NCBI RefSeq assembly: GCF_000218685.1 | Contig: NW_006763303.1 | Coordinates: 861,462-925,461 of the forward strand | Source of the DNA: Serpula lacrymans var. lacrymans S7.9 | Taxonomy: Eukaryota > Basidiomycota > Agaricomycetes > Boletales > Serpulaceae | Direction: 5' to 3' | DNA length: 64,000 nucleotides | In this document: piece by piece, positions 1 through 11,833 of the stretch | Layout: each line of letters opens with the position of its first letter | Numbering within the stretch: position 1 is the stretch's first letter | Notes under the pieces: model-generated | Seen by the model: the letters and a program-made list of their open reading frames with translations, nothing else | Databases searched by the model: none | What the model was told of the DNA's origin: nothing | Position numbers and translations under genes: made by a program

Positions 1-20
1 TGTCTTATACAACACCCATC

Positions 21-3000
21 ATGTCTGACTCTGATCCCAAGTTCCATCCCTTGTCTGGCACTAACTACCCCCAGTGGAGTGGTGAAATGCAAGCTTGGTT
101 GATGACCAAGGGACTATGGAGGCTCGTCTCTGGCGCTGAAAAGTGTCCTGGGACTGACACTGAAGCAATAGAGAAATGGGAGTTGAGAGCTGGAAAGGCT
201 GCTGGTGCATTATACCTCAATGTCACCAAAGAGCAGCGCATCCATCTTGATGGCATCATTGATGATCCTGTCAAGATCTGGGAGAAACTGGCAATTGTGC
301 ACGTCTCTAAGAAGCCTGGGACGAGATTTAATGCCTATGACGACTTCTTCTCTATCAGAAAGAAGGAGGACGAGTCCCTGCAGTCTCTCATGACCAGAAT
401 TGACAAAGGCATGCATCAGATTCAAAATCTTTGTCCTACTGGCTTCTCATTGTCTGAATTGGACGATGAATTGACATGCATGGCCATGATTAGGGCGCTT
501 CCTGATCAATATGCCCACTTCACTTCATCTCTACTACTTCTGGGCACCTTGGACAAGACCCAGCTCAGGGATGCTTTCCTTGCTGAAGAGGTCAATCGCC
601 GTCGTCGTGCTGAAGTCGATTCTGCCTTGCGTTCTTCGTCTACCACTGCCAATAGCACCTGCACCCATCCTAACTGCCATCATTGCAACCAATCCACCAC
701 CTCTACTCGCATTCAGTGTGATTTCTGTGGTTTACTTGGTTATACCCAAGACAAATGCCACAGATACATTGCTAGTCGCCAACAGGCAGTGGAGGGTGCT
801 AAGAATCACTACAAGCGTGGCAATAAGGCTCAGGCAGGCTCCAGCAACTCTCAGAATACCTCTCAGCAGCCCAAATCTTCGCCCAACAATGCCAATTCAT
901 CTACTGTGGTCACTGAATCAGCTGGGAATGCAAGTCTTCGTTCCATTTATCCCTCTGATCCTCATTGCCCTCTCCAACTTGATGCTGACATTGATTGGAA
1001 TGCAGACACAGGTGCCACTTCTCATATGACACCTCATCGTCATTGGATGCACCACTATACCCCATATCGTGTGCCAATCAAGCTGGCTGATCACACTGTT
1101 GTCTATTCAGCTGGTGTTGGTACTGTGGTGTTTAATCCTGTGATGAATGGCAAAGTGGCTAGGGCTGTGGAATTCTCTAGAGTGCTCCATGTACCAGATC
1201 TTCGAAATAATCTCCTCTCAGTCTTGTATTTAACTCGTCAAAGTGGTTTCAATGTCACTATTTCGTCTCATTCCATGTCCTTTATGCGTGACAACACTCT
1301 CTTGTTCACTGCAACTATCAATGACAACAATGCAGCATTCCTTGATGGATCTACTGCTGCTTGTGTTGGATTGGGACATTTTACTGCGACTATGCCACTT
1401 GATTTGATGCTCTGGCATCGCAGATTGGCTCACCACCATCATGCTGATGTCAAGAGACTGATACAGAGAGATCTGGTCACTGGGCTTACACTGGAATCCA
1501 AGGCTGCTCCTGATCCTGTCTGTGAACCGTGCTTGTCTGGCAAGATGCATGCCAATCCATTCCCCTCATCTGATACTCGCTCTGCTCATCCTTTGGACCT
1601 CATCCATTCTGATGTACACCAAGTCTCTTCCCCCACATTCTCTGGTTATCGCTACTGGGTCACCTTCATTGACGATCACAGTCGATTCCGTGTTGTTGTG
1701 CCTCTCAAGGCCAAGTCAGATGTCTTTGATGCTTTCAAGAGATTCAAGGCTTATGTTGAGACTCAATTGGAGCGTAAAATCAAGGCTCTGCGCGATGACA
1801 AAGGGGGAGAGTACATGTCCAAGGAATTTGAGCAATTCACAGATGACCATGGGATTGTCAGACAGCATACCACCAGGAATCGTCCTCAGCAGAATGGTGT
1901 GGCAGAGCGAGCAAACAGACTTCTGACTGAGCGTATCACTGCCATGTTATCAGAGTCTGCATTGCCTAACAGCTTCTGGGGTGAATGTCTGTCCGCTTTG
2001 GTGCATGTCTGGAACAGATGTCCCACTGATGCAGTGGCCCATGCCACTCCATTTGAGTTGTGGTATGGACATAAGCCTGACATGTCTCACCTTCGCGTTT
2101 GGGGCTGCACTGCCTATGTGCATGTGCAAAAGGACAAAAGAGGCGTTTTTGGCTCTCATATGGAGAAATGTGTGTTCATTGGTTACCCTGAGGGGTACAA
2201 GGGATGGAAATTCTACAATCCTACCACCAAGTGCACTGTTATCTCTGAGAGAGCTGATTTTGATGAGCGCTACTTCCCTGGCTTGAAGAGGCCTTCTAAC
2301 AATGTCCCGCCTCCACCTCCCACTCCACCTTCACTATCCATGCCATTGGGCCTGATTGAGGATGTCCCTGCACCAGGTCCAGGGGGAGATATGGGCCCAC
2401 CAGCTGCGCTTCAGCAGCCTCAGCCATTGCCTGACAATGGGCCTCATTTGGACCTTGATGCAAAACCACCTGTGAATCAACCTCCTGAGCTTCCAAATCA
2501 CCCTCCTCATCGCTCACCTTCTCCTGACTTGCCTATTGCACTGAGACGCCCTGTAAGGGCTAGGAGACCACCTAGACCATGGTGGCTTCAACACAGACAA
2601 CCTACTCCTGCCATTGAGAGTGATGACAGTGATTCTGAGGCAGTTGATGATGAAGTGGCACACTTTGGAGACTCTGCTGAGCCTAGGTCGTTTGCAGATG
2701 CAATGAAGCGTCCTGATGCAGATAAATGGAGAGAGGCAGCCATGGAAGAGCTTCAAGCTCATGAGTGCAATGGTACTTGGTCACTAGTGGAACTACCTCC
2801 TGGAGTCAAGGCTATTGGTGGCAAGTGGGTCTTCAAGATCAAGCGCAACTCAGATGGCACTGTTGAGCGCTACAAGGCCAGATATGTGGCCAAAGGTTAT
2901 AACCAGCGCCCTGGCTTTGATTTCCTCGAAATATTTGCACCTACTGTCCGCATATCATCCATCAGAGTTGTCCTTGCCATTGCAGCCATCCACAACCTCC

Positions 3001-4253
3001 ATTTGCGCTCCATTGACATTTCCCATGCATTCCTGAATGGAGTCATGGATGTCAAGGTCTACATGCATTAGCCGGAGGGATTCCATCAGGGTCCTCGCAA
3101 TCTTGTTTGCCAGTTGGACAAGGCCATCTATGGGACAAAGCAGGGAGGCAGAATGTGGAACCAGAAGATGCACACTGTGCTTGAAAAACTCGGATTCAAG
3201 TGTACTTATTCAGACTCTGCCATCTATGTCTTTAACAGAACTGATATATACATTATCCTGCCTGTCTTTGTTGATGACATGACACTGGCATCCACTTCTA
3301 CTTCTGCACTTGACCAAGCTGTCAAGGACCTCTCCCTGCACTTTAAGCTTCGTGATCTTGGCCCTACTTCTTACCTACTTGGCATTTCCATCACTAGAGA
3401 CCTAAGTAATCGCACCATCTCCCTCTCCCAACATCAGTACACTCTGGACATTCTGGAGCACTTTGGCATGAAGGACTGCAAGCCTGTGTCCACTCCCATG
3501 GATCCTGGTTTGCGCCTCACCAAGGACATGTCTCCCAAAACATCCAGTGATGCTGCTTTGATGAAGGACATTCCCTACCTTGCTGCTGTTGGTGCTCTGA
3601 TGTATCTGGCCACTACCACTCGTCCTGACATTGCCTACACTGTTGGAGTCCTTGCCAGATATAACTCTAATCCTGGTCTTACTCACTGGAGCGCTGTCAA
3701 GCACTTGTTCCGCTACTTGCAAGGCACCCTTGATCATTCCCTTGTCCTTGGTCCTGATCCTAATTCCACTGAACTCTTCACCACTTTCTCTGATGCTGAT
3801 CATGATGGTGACAAGAACTCTGGTCGTTCTACTGGTGCATATATTGTCAAGATGGGATCTGGTGCTATCTCCTGGAGCTCCAAGCTTCAGAACATTGTTG
3901 CTCTGTCCACCACTGAAGCAGAATACATTGCTGCTGTTGAGGCTGGCAAAGAGATTTGCTGGATGCGAAATTTGTTGAAGGAAATGGGCTATCCTATCAC
4001 CTCTCCTTCCACCCTTCATATTGACAACCAATCTGCCATCTCTGTATCCAAGAACCCTGAGCACCATGGTCGGATGAAACACCTTGATCTGCGATGGCAT
4101 TGGTTGAGAGATGTTGTTGACTCTGGGCAGATTGCTCCTACCTTTGTTCCCACTGCTGAAATGCCTGCAGACTTGTTGACCAAGGCTCTTGCCAAGCCTA
4201 AAGTGGAAGTGTTCAGGAAGATGATGGGACTTATTAGATCAGGGGGGAGCTGA
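21..4253 (+). pseudogene. copia-1 gag-pol polyprotein, one in-frame stop
   Basis: The frame runs about 1,410 codons and is interrupted only by a TAG at 3069-3071, where the family expects a Gln codon (the H-Q-P-E-G-F motif). Domains in order: UBN2-type gag (residues ~10-200); a zinc knuckle around residue 234 in which the His of CX2CX4HX4C is Tyr; aspartic protease with D-T-G-A near residue 335; an HHCC zinc site followed by the integrase core (D in IHSD, D in LRDD, E in GVAERA); then reverse transcriptase with V-D-D-M and a C-terminal RNase H containing T-E-A-E-Y. It makes the capsid and enzymes for replication of the element. Apart from the nonsense codon it looks complete. The Tyr in the knuckle and the stop are both compatible with C-to-T changes, which is an inference. 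Confidence 0.9.
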
Positions 4254-4282
4254 TGCTTTGGAGGTGCAGCATCAGGGGGGAG

Positions 4283-4632
4283 TGTTAGTTTTGGTGATTC
4301 TGCACCTTTGTGCTACCTATATATTTTCATTCCTTTCTCTATCTATTCTTCTATCATTCACTATTGATTGTGTTTTCTATTATTTCGCCTTTGTGGCTGC
4401 TTTGTTTACCTTTGTTTACAAAACTTCGGACAGTACTGCAGAGTCCAATGCTTCCTATTCTCTAGTTACTCACATTAGACTCTAGGTACTGTATACCTGT
4501 CATACTCTCTAATAATATAGTTACTCACATTGGACTCTAGTTCCAGTCCCTGATTGCTCTCAGCAAGTGGCTAGACACTTCCTTCAAGCTTTGTTCTTAA
4601 TACGCCAGAGTAACTAACTCTTGGTTGTTACA
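4283..4632 (+). repeat. copia-1 3' LTR (350 bp)
   Basis: It begins TGTTAG directly after a purine-rich run and ends TTGTTACA. A TATA-like CTATATATTTT lies near 4318. A degenerate direct repeat (TAGTTACTCACATT plus GACTCTAG) occurs near 4463 and 4518. The last 30 bp (CGCCAGAGTA ... CTTGGTTGTTACA) resemble the ends of the other copia LTRs in this window (13014-13580, 29006-29421, 35897-36407). Confidence 0.8.
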
Positions 4633-4659
4633 TACACAGATAAACCAACAAAACACCAA

Positions 4660-5676
4660 CATTGTTGGCAGCAAATGGGTGTTTAAGGTCAAAAAAACTA
4701 CTTTGATACATTCGCCCCGGTAGCAAAAATGGCGTCCCTGAGAAGCATATTAGCCATGGCCGCAAGAAATGATTGGGAAACTCACCAAATGGACGTCTGC
4801 CTATTTAAATAGTGAACTCAATGACGACAAAATCATTTTCATGCAGCAGCCACCAGGCTATCATGCACATGGTTGTGAATCCATGGTCCTACACCTAAAC
4901 AAAACCCTCTACAGCCTAAAGCAGGCAGGTTGCAGGTGGTACCAGACTTTACGCGACGGTATAGAGAAAATTGGGTTAGTCCATTGCGAGACTGACCAAG
5001 CTGTCTTCTACAGGCATGAGAAAGGAGGACTCACCATCATTGCAGTCCATGTCAACAACATGATCCTAGTCACTCCTTCCAAAAGCACCATGGATTGTCT
5101 GAAAACTAATCTAGCAAAACTTTTTGAAGTGAGCGACCTTGGGGAATTACATTGGATGATAGGCATCAAAATTAAGAGAAATTGAAACACATGCACCATC
5201 CACATGTCCCAATGCAGCTACATTGACACCATCATTCAATGTTTCAACCTAGAAGACGCAAAACCGTTAGCAATTCCCATGGTGGCAAACACCTACCTTA
5301 CAAAGGAGCAAAGCCCCCAAATGCCTGACAACCCTGCCACAACGAAAGACATCCCATACAGAGAGGCCATTGGCTCTCTGATGTACGCTGCAATCAGAAC
5401 TTGTCCCAATATTGCACATGTGGTGGCAATCTTATTGCGTTTTGTGGAAAATCTGGGCCTCGCCCACTGGGAAGCAGCAAAACGAGCCATTAAATACCTA
5501 AAGGGGAGCAAAGAACAACCCCTTACAGGTTTTTCGGACGCTGATGGGAGCATGAACAAAAACCACTGAGCCATATCTGGTTATGCAATTATACTTAATG
5601 GGGGAGCTGTATCCTGGTTCTCAAAGCACCAAGAAATTGTTGCACTGTCCACAACAGAAGCCAAGTATGTTGCGGT
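4660..5676 (+). pseudogene. copia-2 reverse transcriptase / RNase H, left piece
   Basis: Copia reverse-transcriptase motifs are readable (G-S-K-W-V-F-K, then T-F-A-P-V, S-L-K-Q-A-G), but several frameshifts and stops break the frame, for example a stop after L-F-K near 4810. The catalytic Y-V-D-D has become H-V-N-N (about 5049-5062), so both metal-binding Asp residues are lost. RNase H begins at about 5560 with A-L-S-T-T-E-A-K-Y and is cut at 5676 by the gypsy LTR. A decayed, inactive copy. Confidence 0.85.
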
Positions 5677-6091
5677 TGTTACGCACAAAGTGCTTAACAA
5701 AGTCTGAGGGTTTGTCGAGGTTTGTAAAGAGACTTATCCAAAGACAAGTTCGAGAACGTAGTTCTGAGTGGAGGTTTTTCCAACGGGAGTTGGTTTTCTT
5801 CAGAATAGAAGTCTGATCTTAGGAGTCTAGCTTTGTAAGCGTAAACTGCATAGAATCGTATTAGAGAATACTACTGCTGTTACATGGTATTTATAGTGGA
5901 AAGGAATCAGTGATAGGAGTTAGGTCCTATCTAGGGCAGGTCCGTCTGTTGAAGACTAAGTACTATAATAGGTACTGTAAATGCGAGAGGAATGGAATTG
6001 TACATGAAGGAAATGAGTCATCGGTCCGATGGTATAACCGATGAGTAAAAAGAAATGAGTAGTCCTTAAATGTCCAATAGAGATCGTAACA
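5677..6091 (-). repeat. gypsy 3' LTR (415 bp)
   Basis: Paired with 12277-12691. By eye the two differ at about 8 of 415 positions (near 5685, 5795, 5801, 5859, 5864, 5908 and 6039), which suggests a fairly young insertion. Confidence 0.92.
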
Positions 6092-6107
6092 TTACCCCCT
6101 TACTTAC
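6092..6107 (-). other. gypsy polypurine tract
   Basis: On the minus strand the bases immediately before the 3' LTR are GTAAGTAAGGGGGTAA, a purine-rich tract in the position where plus-strand DNA synthesis is primed in LTR elements. Confidence 0.7.
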
Positions 6108-6115
6108 TCCGAGTT

Positions 6116-7401
6116 TCACCAAAATTCGGTACCTTCGCCGTCCATATTGTAACTGTCATCGTAGCTGACATCTCCATGTAGTCCTTCCATCAGAATCCTA
6201 TCCTCGTCTTCCCTGTGGATGGGACACCAATTGAAACTATGTCCCGGTGCACGACGGTCACAGTCGGGGCAATAGTAGGCTTCGCAATAGTATGTGCGAT
6301 GATTGCTCCAACCGCAGTTTTGACAGTATGGAGCGTTGTTACGAACGCCTTCATGGTATCTTCGTCGGGTATTGGATGAGGTGTCGGATTGGGGAGTGGT
6401 TGGATCGTCATCCCTCAGGTCGTACATTCCTGCGTACAACTGATCAATCATGGCTGTGTCGTCATCTACGTTGATTGGGTTAGAGGGAGAGCCAGTCTCA
6501 GGCCTGTGCATTGTGCCAGGCGGACTGTCTTTCTGTCCCTTCGACATACAAGACTGCCGTTTTGATGGAGTTCTGGTGTCGGGGATCTGGAGTATCACCT
6601 CTTGCCGGCCGCGTCAGGCTCCTCGTCGGTTCGTCAGGCGACGGGTTTGGGTGTTTGGCACTGGTCGAGGTGGAGATGATGGGGGAGACGGTGGTTTTGG
6701 GTTCAACCCAATGGAACGGGGACTGGAGTGGCTCGACTCTTGTGAGATCGGGCTGGTTGGGACGGTGGGAATATATTTTTTTCCTCCAACGGGATGGGCG
6801 TAGGTCGACGGGTGATGATGTGGTAAGTGCGCTCCGGGGTAACACTGGTCTGGTCTGGGTGCGACAGGGACCGGAGGGACAAACCGGGTGGAGGAGTACT
6901 CGTACAACCGTCTCGCTCTATCCGCGTGCGAGCTTCGTTTAGCAATGTCCTCCCGCCTGATTCCAAATATTCCTTTGCCGAGTCCATCTGCCCATTAGAG
7001 GAGCTCATCCTCAAGCGTCGTTCCAAAGATTCCAAAACTAACTTTTCCATCCGGAGTGCCCGACAGATATTCAAGTCCTGATTGTTGAGCCGCGAATGCT
7101 CGCTTTCCAACAAATGTATTGAGTCTATGGCTTTTAGGAGTTCGTCAGCTATGAGGTCTATGGCAAGGAAGGTATGCATGGAAGAAAGAGCGTGATACTC
7201 ATGGGGGCAGCGTTTTTCGGTCTCATAAAAGAGATAGGTATAGGCGTCCTTTGCTGACATTAATTCTATGGCGTCAGTGACGTCGGCTTGGTTGTGTTGT
7301 TGCCCACGGGCAAAAGACACTCGTTCGTCGGCTAGCAAGTTGGTGTCACCGGGTATCGAGTAGGTGGTGATAGGGAAGCCGGTGGAGTTAGAAGTAGACA
7401 T
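6116..7401 (-). pseudogene. gypsy third frame: coiled N-part and Cys/His-rich C-part
   Basis: A sense-strand frame downstream of pol, with a likely start at 7401, 50 bp after the chromodomain stop. The N-part (7401 to about 6790) is mostly helical-looking, with no recognised fold. A run of seven T on the plus strand (6776-6782) marks a change to a second frame, which is Pro/Ser-rich, has a TGA at 6614-6616, and ends at 6116. The C-part carries C-Q-N-C-G-W-S-N-H-R-T-Y-Y-C followed by C-P-D-C and a further Cys/His pair, like two zinc-knuckle-type sites. If joined it would encode about 425 residues. I do not recognise a function. Nucleic-acid binding is an inference from the knuckles. Confidence 0.6.
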
Positions 7402-7450
7402 GTTTTGTGTTGAGAGACAGAGGATTGTTGGTAGTGGGGTGATTGTCTCT

Positions 7451-7651
7451 TCAACGCAGCTTGTGGTCCTTCTTATAGGCTTCCAATATCTCCGCAGCAT
7501 TGGTTAAATGTTCTTCCGGTTCCCATGAGTTTTCGGAATGAGGGTAATGGTGCCATTTAATCAGGTAGCGGCGCCCGCGTTTCCAGGGTTTGTGTCTAAG
7601 AATACTTTCTACTTCATATTCCTCTTCTTCGTTGACCAGGTCAGGTGGTGG
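7451..7651 (-). pseudogene. gypsy chromodomain, downstream of a nonsense codon
   Basis: The integrase frame continues past the TGA at 7652-7654 for 66 more codons to a TGA at 7451-7453. The readable part has a chromodomain pattern: E-Y-E-V-E-S-I-L, then R-Y-L-I-K-W, H-S-E-N-S-W-E-P, and a final helix. Chromodomains at the integrase end steer chromoviruses to modified chromatin. In this copy it would be made only by readthrough. Confidence 0.85.
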
Positions 7652-10600
7652 TCAGATAAAGTCCGGGCCGTGAGTGTTGGTTTCCGTATATGGCGTGAGA
7701 AGGGATGTGTGGAAAACATTGTGTATCTTCCAATGGGGAGGCAGGGATAGTCGGTAGTTCACCGGGGAAATCTTTTCTTGGATGTGGAAAGGTCCGATGC
7801 GTTTCATGTTGAACTTCTTGTATTCGGTGGCTTTTTCTCGCAGGTTGGTGTTCTCTAACCACACCTTTTGTCCTTCGGAGAATTGCGTGAACTTTCCATT
7901 GTTTCGTTTCATCATCTTGCTTCTCGCGAGTTCGTGTGCTTTTAGGGTGTTTTCCCTTGCCCTAAGCAGTTCGGATAATCGTTTTTCCACTGATGGGATA
8001 TTCGTGGATCTGTGTTTAGTCGGGATTCCTCGGGGTTCATATCCCATGGGGAGGTAGAATGGCGATTGGTTGTTTGTGGAGTGTGGTCTTTGGTTGTGAC
8101 AGAATTCGGCGGTTGTAAGGTATTTTGCCCAGCTGTGTGGTTGGTTCTGGCAAAATATGCGGAGGTAGATCTCCAGTTCTTGATTGGATCGTTCTGTTTG
8201 TCCATCTGTCTGGGGATGATACGCAGAGGAGAGTGCGGTTTCAATGTTCAGGAGTTTGTGGAGTTCTTTGGATACTTCAGAGGCGAACTGTGGTCCCCTG
8301 TCGGATATGAGTTTATCGTGCAATCCAAATCGTTTGAAGATGGAATCGTGAAAGATTCGTGCGGTTTCGAGTGCGTTGATGGTTTTATGACAAGGTGAGA
8401 GGATTACCCCCTTACTAAGTCCTTGGTCTACCACGACCATTATACTGTCGTATCCTGAAGATTCTGGTAAATCAGTTATGAAGTCTACGGATAGGTACTT
8501 CATCGGTTCGGTGGTTTTTGGGGTCTGGTTTGGGATTAATGGTACGGTGGTGGGATGCATGTTTACTTTCGCTTGTTGACAAGTTGTGCATCCTTTCACG
8601 TATTCTTCCACTTGTTTCATCATTCCTGGCCACCAATAGGCCTTTTTGATCAACTGGTAGGTTTTGAGCCTTCCTGGGTGTCCTGCGGACAGGGAATCAT
8701 GGTGATCTTTGATGATCGTCTTTTGTTCTTCTACTTCGTCAATCAGTAATTTATTCTGATAAAAGAACTGTCCTTCTTCTTCTTTCCAATTGTCTTTCTT
8801 TGTTCTTCCTGGATAATTATCGTTTGTGATCATGGCTTGCTCGACTGTGTTTTTAATCGTTCGTGTGTAATACAGGAACGCTGAGGCGGGTATCATTGGC
8901 GTGTCCTCGTCGTCTCCTTCTGTTTCGACGTATAAATCAGGTCTTCTCGAGAGTGCGTCTGGTACCACCATGTGGGTTCCTGGTACATGCTCCAAGGTGT
9001 AATTGTATTGTGACAGTTCCAGCTGCCATCTTCTTTGTCGTGGTGTGAGTTTCCTGGCTTCTTGCCAGTACGTCAGGTTCTTGTGGTCTGTCAGGATTTG
9101 GATCGTGTGGGGGCTTCCCAAAAGTAAGTGTTTCCACTCTTTTAAAGCTCTCATTACCGCTAATAACTCTTTGTCGTAGATCTGGTAGTTCTTTTCAGCG
9201 GGGGATAGAGTTTTGGAGAAAAATGCACATGGGTGCCATCGTCCTTGGTCATCGGGTTGCATTAATACAGCTCCTGTGGCGTGTTTGCTGGCATCTGCAG
9301 CAATCTTTGACGGTTTCGAGGAGTCGGGAATTTGTGTTATGGAGGATTCGAGGAATTTTTGTTTCATCAATTTGAAAGCGTCGTCTTCAGTTTGGGTCTA
9401 GTTCCACTTCCTATCCTTTTCTAGTAAGGCATTCAAGGGTCTGGCAAGGTCAGAGTAATGACCGATAAACTTCCTGTAGAAGTTTCCGTAACCCAAGAAC
9501 TTCCTTACGCCTTTGGTGTCTTTCGGGATTGGCCAATTGCGGATCCCAGCGAGTTTGGCTGGATCCATCGATACCTGATTGTGGGAAACAATCATTCCTA
9601 AGTATTCAATGGTTTCCGCTTCGAAGGTGCATTTTTCTAGTTTTAGGAATAGGTCGTTATCGCGTAGTCTTTGTAGAACCTGTTTCGTTCAGATTCGGAG
9701 TCTTTCAATGTTCGTGTCAAAGATGAGGATGTCATCCATGTATATGATCATCCAACCTTCATCGATGTAGTCTTTGAATTTGTCGTTCATCAGCCTTTGG
9801 AATGTTGCCGGTGAATTGCACATGCCGAAGAACATGACCGTTGGTTCAAACACTCCCTTGCTGGTTTTAAACGCAGCTTTCCATTCGTCTCCTTCTTTTA
9901 TCCTTACGTTGTTGTATCCCCAACGTAGATCTAGTTTCGTAAAGATGGTGGCTCCTTTCAATTTTTCGATGAGGTTGGGTATCAGGGGTAGTGGATAGGG
10001 GTCTTTCACGGTATATGCGTTCAGTTTTCTGTAATCTTGGCACGGTCGGAGTGATCCATCCTTTTTGCCAATGAAGAAGAAAGGGGACACCTGTGGCGAC
10101 TTGCTTGGCCTGATGTATCCCTTTCTGTAGTTTTCCGTTAAGAACTCCGTTAATGCTTCGTCTTCCTTTGGTGCCAATGGGTATAACTTGCAATCTGTTG
10201 GTACAAATTCTGGTTTCATGTTGATTGCATGATCATATTCCCATTGCTTGGGGAGTCTTTCCGACTTCTTTTTGTCAAAGACATCCGGATACTCTTTATA
10301 TTTGTTTGGGAGGTTATGCTCCTTCTTTTCTCCGTGTATCTGCACGTGTTCCGTTGCCGAGTTGACTTTTAATCGAATTGTGGTTCGAGGATAGGGTGTT
10401 TGGTCGGATACGTATCTATGAATGGTTTCATACACATCTTCATTTACCGTGGTTGTCCTGATTTTTATTTCCGTGGTTGTCCTGATTTTTATTTCCGTGG
10501 TTGTTTGGTTCGTCCTGATAGTGTTTGTCCGAGTTGGGTAATTCCTTGTCTTTCCAGTTAATGACGGGATTGACTTTTCGTAACCAGGGAAATCCCAGTA

Positions 10601-10960
10601 ATACGTCTTCTCCGTCTAGTCCGGTCAATAGGAACTTTGTGAACCTGTTTTGTCCTCCTGCATTTATCCTCTGATAGGTGCAATGCGTAATTTTTCCGTT
10701 TTTGTTCGTGGTTCCGTCAACATTTTTACATGTTATAGGAGTTGGGAGTTTTTGGAGGGGGAGTCGGTGTCTGATGGCGAATTTGGTGTCCATGAAGTCG
10801 TCTGTAGCTCCTGAATCTATCAGGGCTTTGGTTCCGATGGTTTTCTGTTTCAACGAGCAATCAATTCGTAAAGAGTTGGCATTGATTGTTGCTATTGTTA
10901 CAGTTGCCATTTTCGACGGTACTAACATCGGGGTAGTCCGTCGTTTTAAAAACCCTGGTC
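7652..10960 (-). pseudogene. gypsy pol: protease, RT, RNase H, integrase
   Basis: Protease has L-I-D-S-G-A-T (about 10820). Reverse transcriptase has the Y-M-D-D-I-L-I-F catalytic motif (about 9740). RNase H has A-D-A-S and Y-D-K-E-L. Integrase has an HHCC site ending C-T-T-C-Q-Q and D, D, E residues in V-D-F-I, I-S-D-R-G and G-Q-T-E-R. The protease frame is -1 to gag. The frame changes again at a 24-bp tandem repeat near 10440-10506. In-frame stops occur at about 9689 (TGA), 9398 (TAG, where Trp is likely) and 7652 (TGA). This copy cannot make an intact polyprotein. Confidence 0.92.
10449..10506 (-). repeat. 24-bp tandem repeat in the protease-RT linker
   Basis: On the plus strand the unit CCGTGGTTGTCCTGATTTTTATTT occurs twice, with part of a third copy. 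Read as protein it gives N-H-G-N-K-N-Q-D repeats. The unit length keeps frame, but the reading frame of pol shifts at this place, so an extra indel is present. Confidence 0.8.
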
Positions 10961-11833
10961 TTCCAATTCTTTCATCGCCTCTGTTCGTTGATCTTCTCCT
11001 AACTCTCTCCACATCCTCATGATGTTTTGGACCCTGTCTTCTTCTACCACTGTTTTGGTGTCATCTTCCATTTCGGTTTGATGTACCTTTCTTTCGGGAG
11101 TCTTTCCTTTGTACCTACAATCCCTTCCTATGTGTCCTTTCTCGTTACATATAAAGCATCTTCCCTCTTTCCTCCTTGATTCTTCTTCGTCTTTGGTTAA
11201 TCTTCTGGTGCTGGTGGATGGTCCACTTTTGCGGTTTCTGTCGTTCTGTCTCTCTCTGTTTCTGGCGCCCCACGCTCCTTCCAAGATAGCGTTGGCACTG
11301 ATCCAGTTAGCATCTAGGTCCGCTACTGTGCTCATCCAGTCTTCGATGGTGAGTAGTTCCTTTCCGGTGAGTGCCCCACGAAGGAGGGGTGGCCGGATAG
11401 CCTTTTGATAGACCATGATCATGGCTTCATTGTTGATGCCGCTTTTCCCAGCATCTAGCATTAACCTTGAGTTAAATGCTACTGCATTTTCTCCTTGTTC
11501 CATCTTCATTTTCATCAAGGCGGCCGAGGTCGTTCCTTTGACGTTTGCCGTTCTGAAACTGGCTGTGAAGGTTTTCATGAAGTCTGCCCATGTGGGGTAG
11601 GCATTCTTCTCTTTGTATTCGGTCATCTTGGCTTCACTCCATGAGGCGGCGTTGCCATCCTTCATGTAGCTGAGGGCCACATATACCTTTTTCTTGTCAG
11701 CGTTGTAGATGGTGTCGTTGATATCAAAGTGTAGATCGGTGGACGATATCCACCTTTGGGCTTTATCTGGGGTTCCATCGAAGTCATCAATTTTCCCGAT
11801 CATCGTGGGTTTGGGGGCTGCAGCGTTAGACAT
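10946..11833 (-). CDS. gypsy gag
   Basis: A frame of 295 codons from an ATG at 11833 to a TAA at 10946-10948. The central part matches the retrotransposon gag fold (D-D-F-D-G-T ... A-Q-R-W, then A-A-S-W near residue 60). A zinc knuckle C-F-I-C-N-E-K-G-H-I-G-R-D-C lies near residue 227. It forms the virus-like particle. The frame stays open upstream of 11833 to about 12235 with protein-like composition but no ATG, so the real start may lie upstream and be lost or non-AUG. The last sense codons overlap a GGGTTTT heptamer. Confidence 0.9.
   Translation of the reverse strand: MSNAAAPKPTMIGKIDDFDGTPDKAQRWISSTDLHFDINDTIYNADKKKVYVALSYMKDGNAASWSEAKMTEYKEKNAYPTWADFMKTFTASFRTANVKGTTSAALMKMKMEQGENAVAFNSRLMLDAGKSGINNEAMIMVYQKAIRPPLLRGALTGKELLTIEDWMSTVADLDANWISANAILEGAWGARNRERQNDRNRKSGPSTSTRRLTKDEEESRRKEGRCFICNEKGHIGRDCRYKGKTPERKVHQTEMEDDTKTVVEEDRVQNIMRMWRELGEDQRTEAMKELEDQGF

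Larger units (their letters stand above)
1..4632 (+). mobile_element. copia-1: Ty1/copia LTR retrotransposon, 5' LTR outside window
   Basis: A plus-strand copia element. It has a short leader (1-20), one long gag-pol frame (21-4253), two G-rich runs at 4236-4250 and 4273-4282 of which the second is the likely polypurine tract, and a 3' LTR at 4283-4632. The order protease, integrase, reverse transcriptase, RNase H is diagnostic of Ty1/copia. The 5' LTR lies before the window, so LTR divergence and target duplication cannot be checked. It abuts the reverse-transcriptase region of copia-2, so it probably inserted there. Confidence 0.9.
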
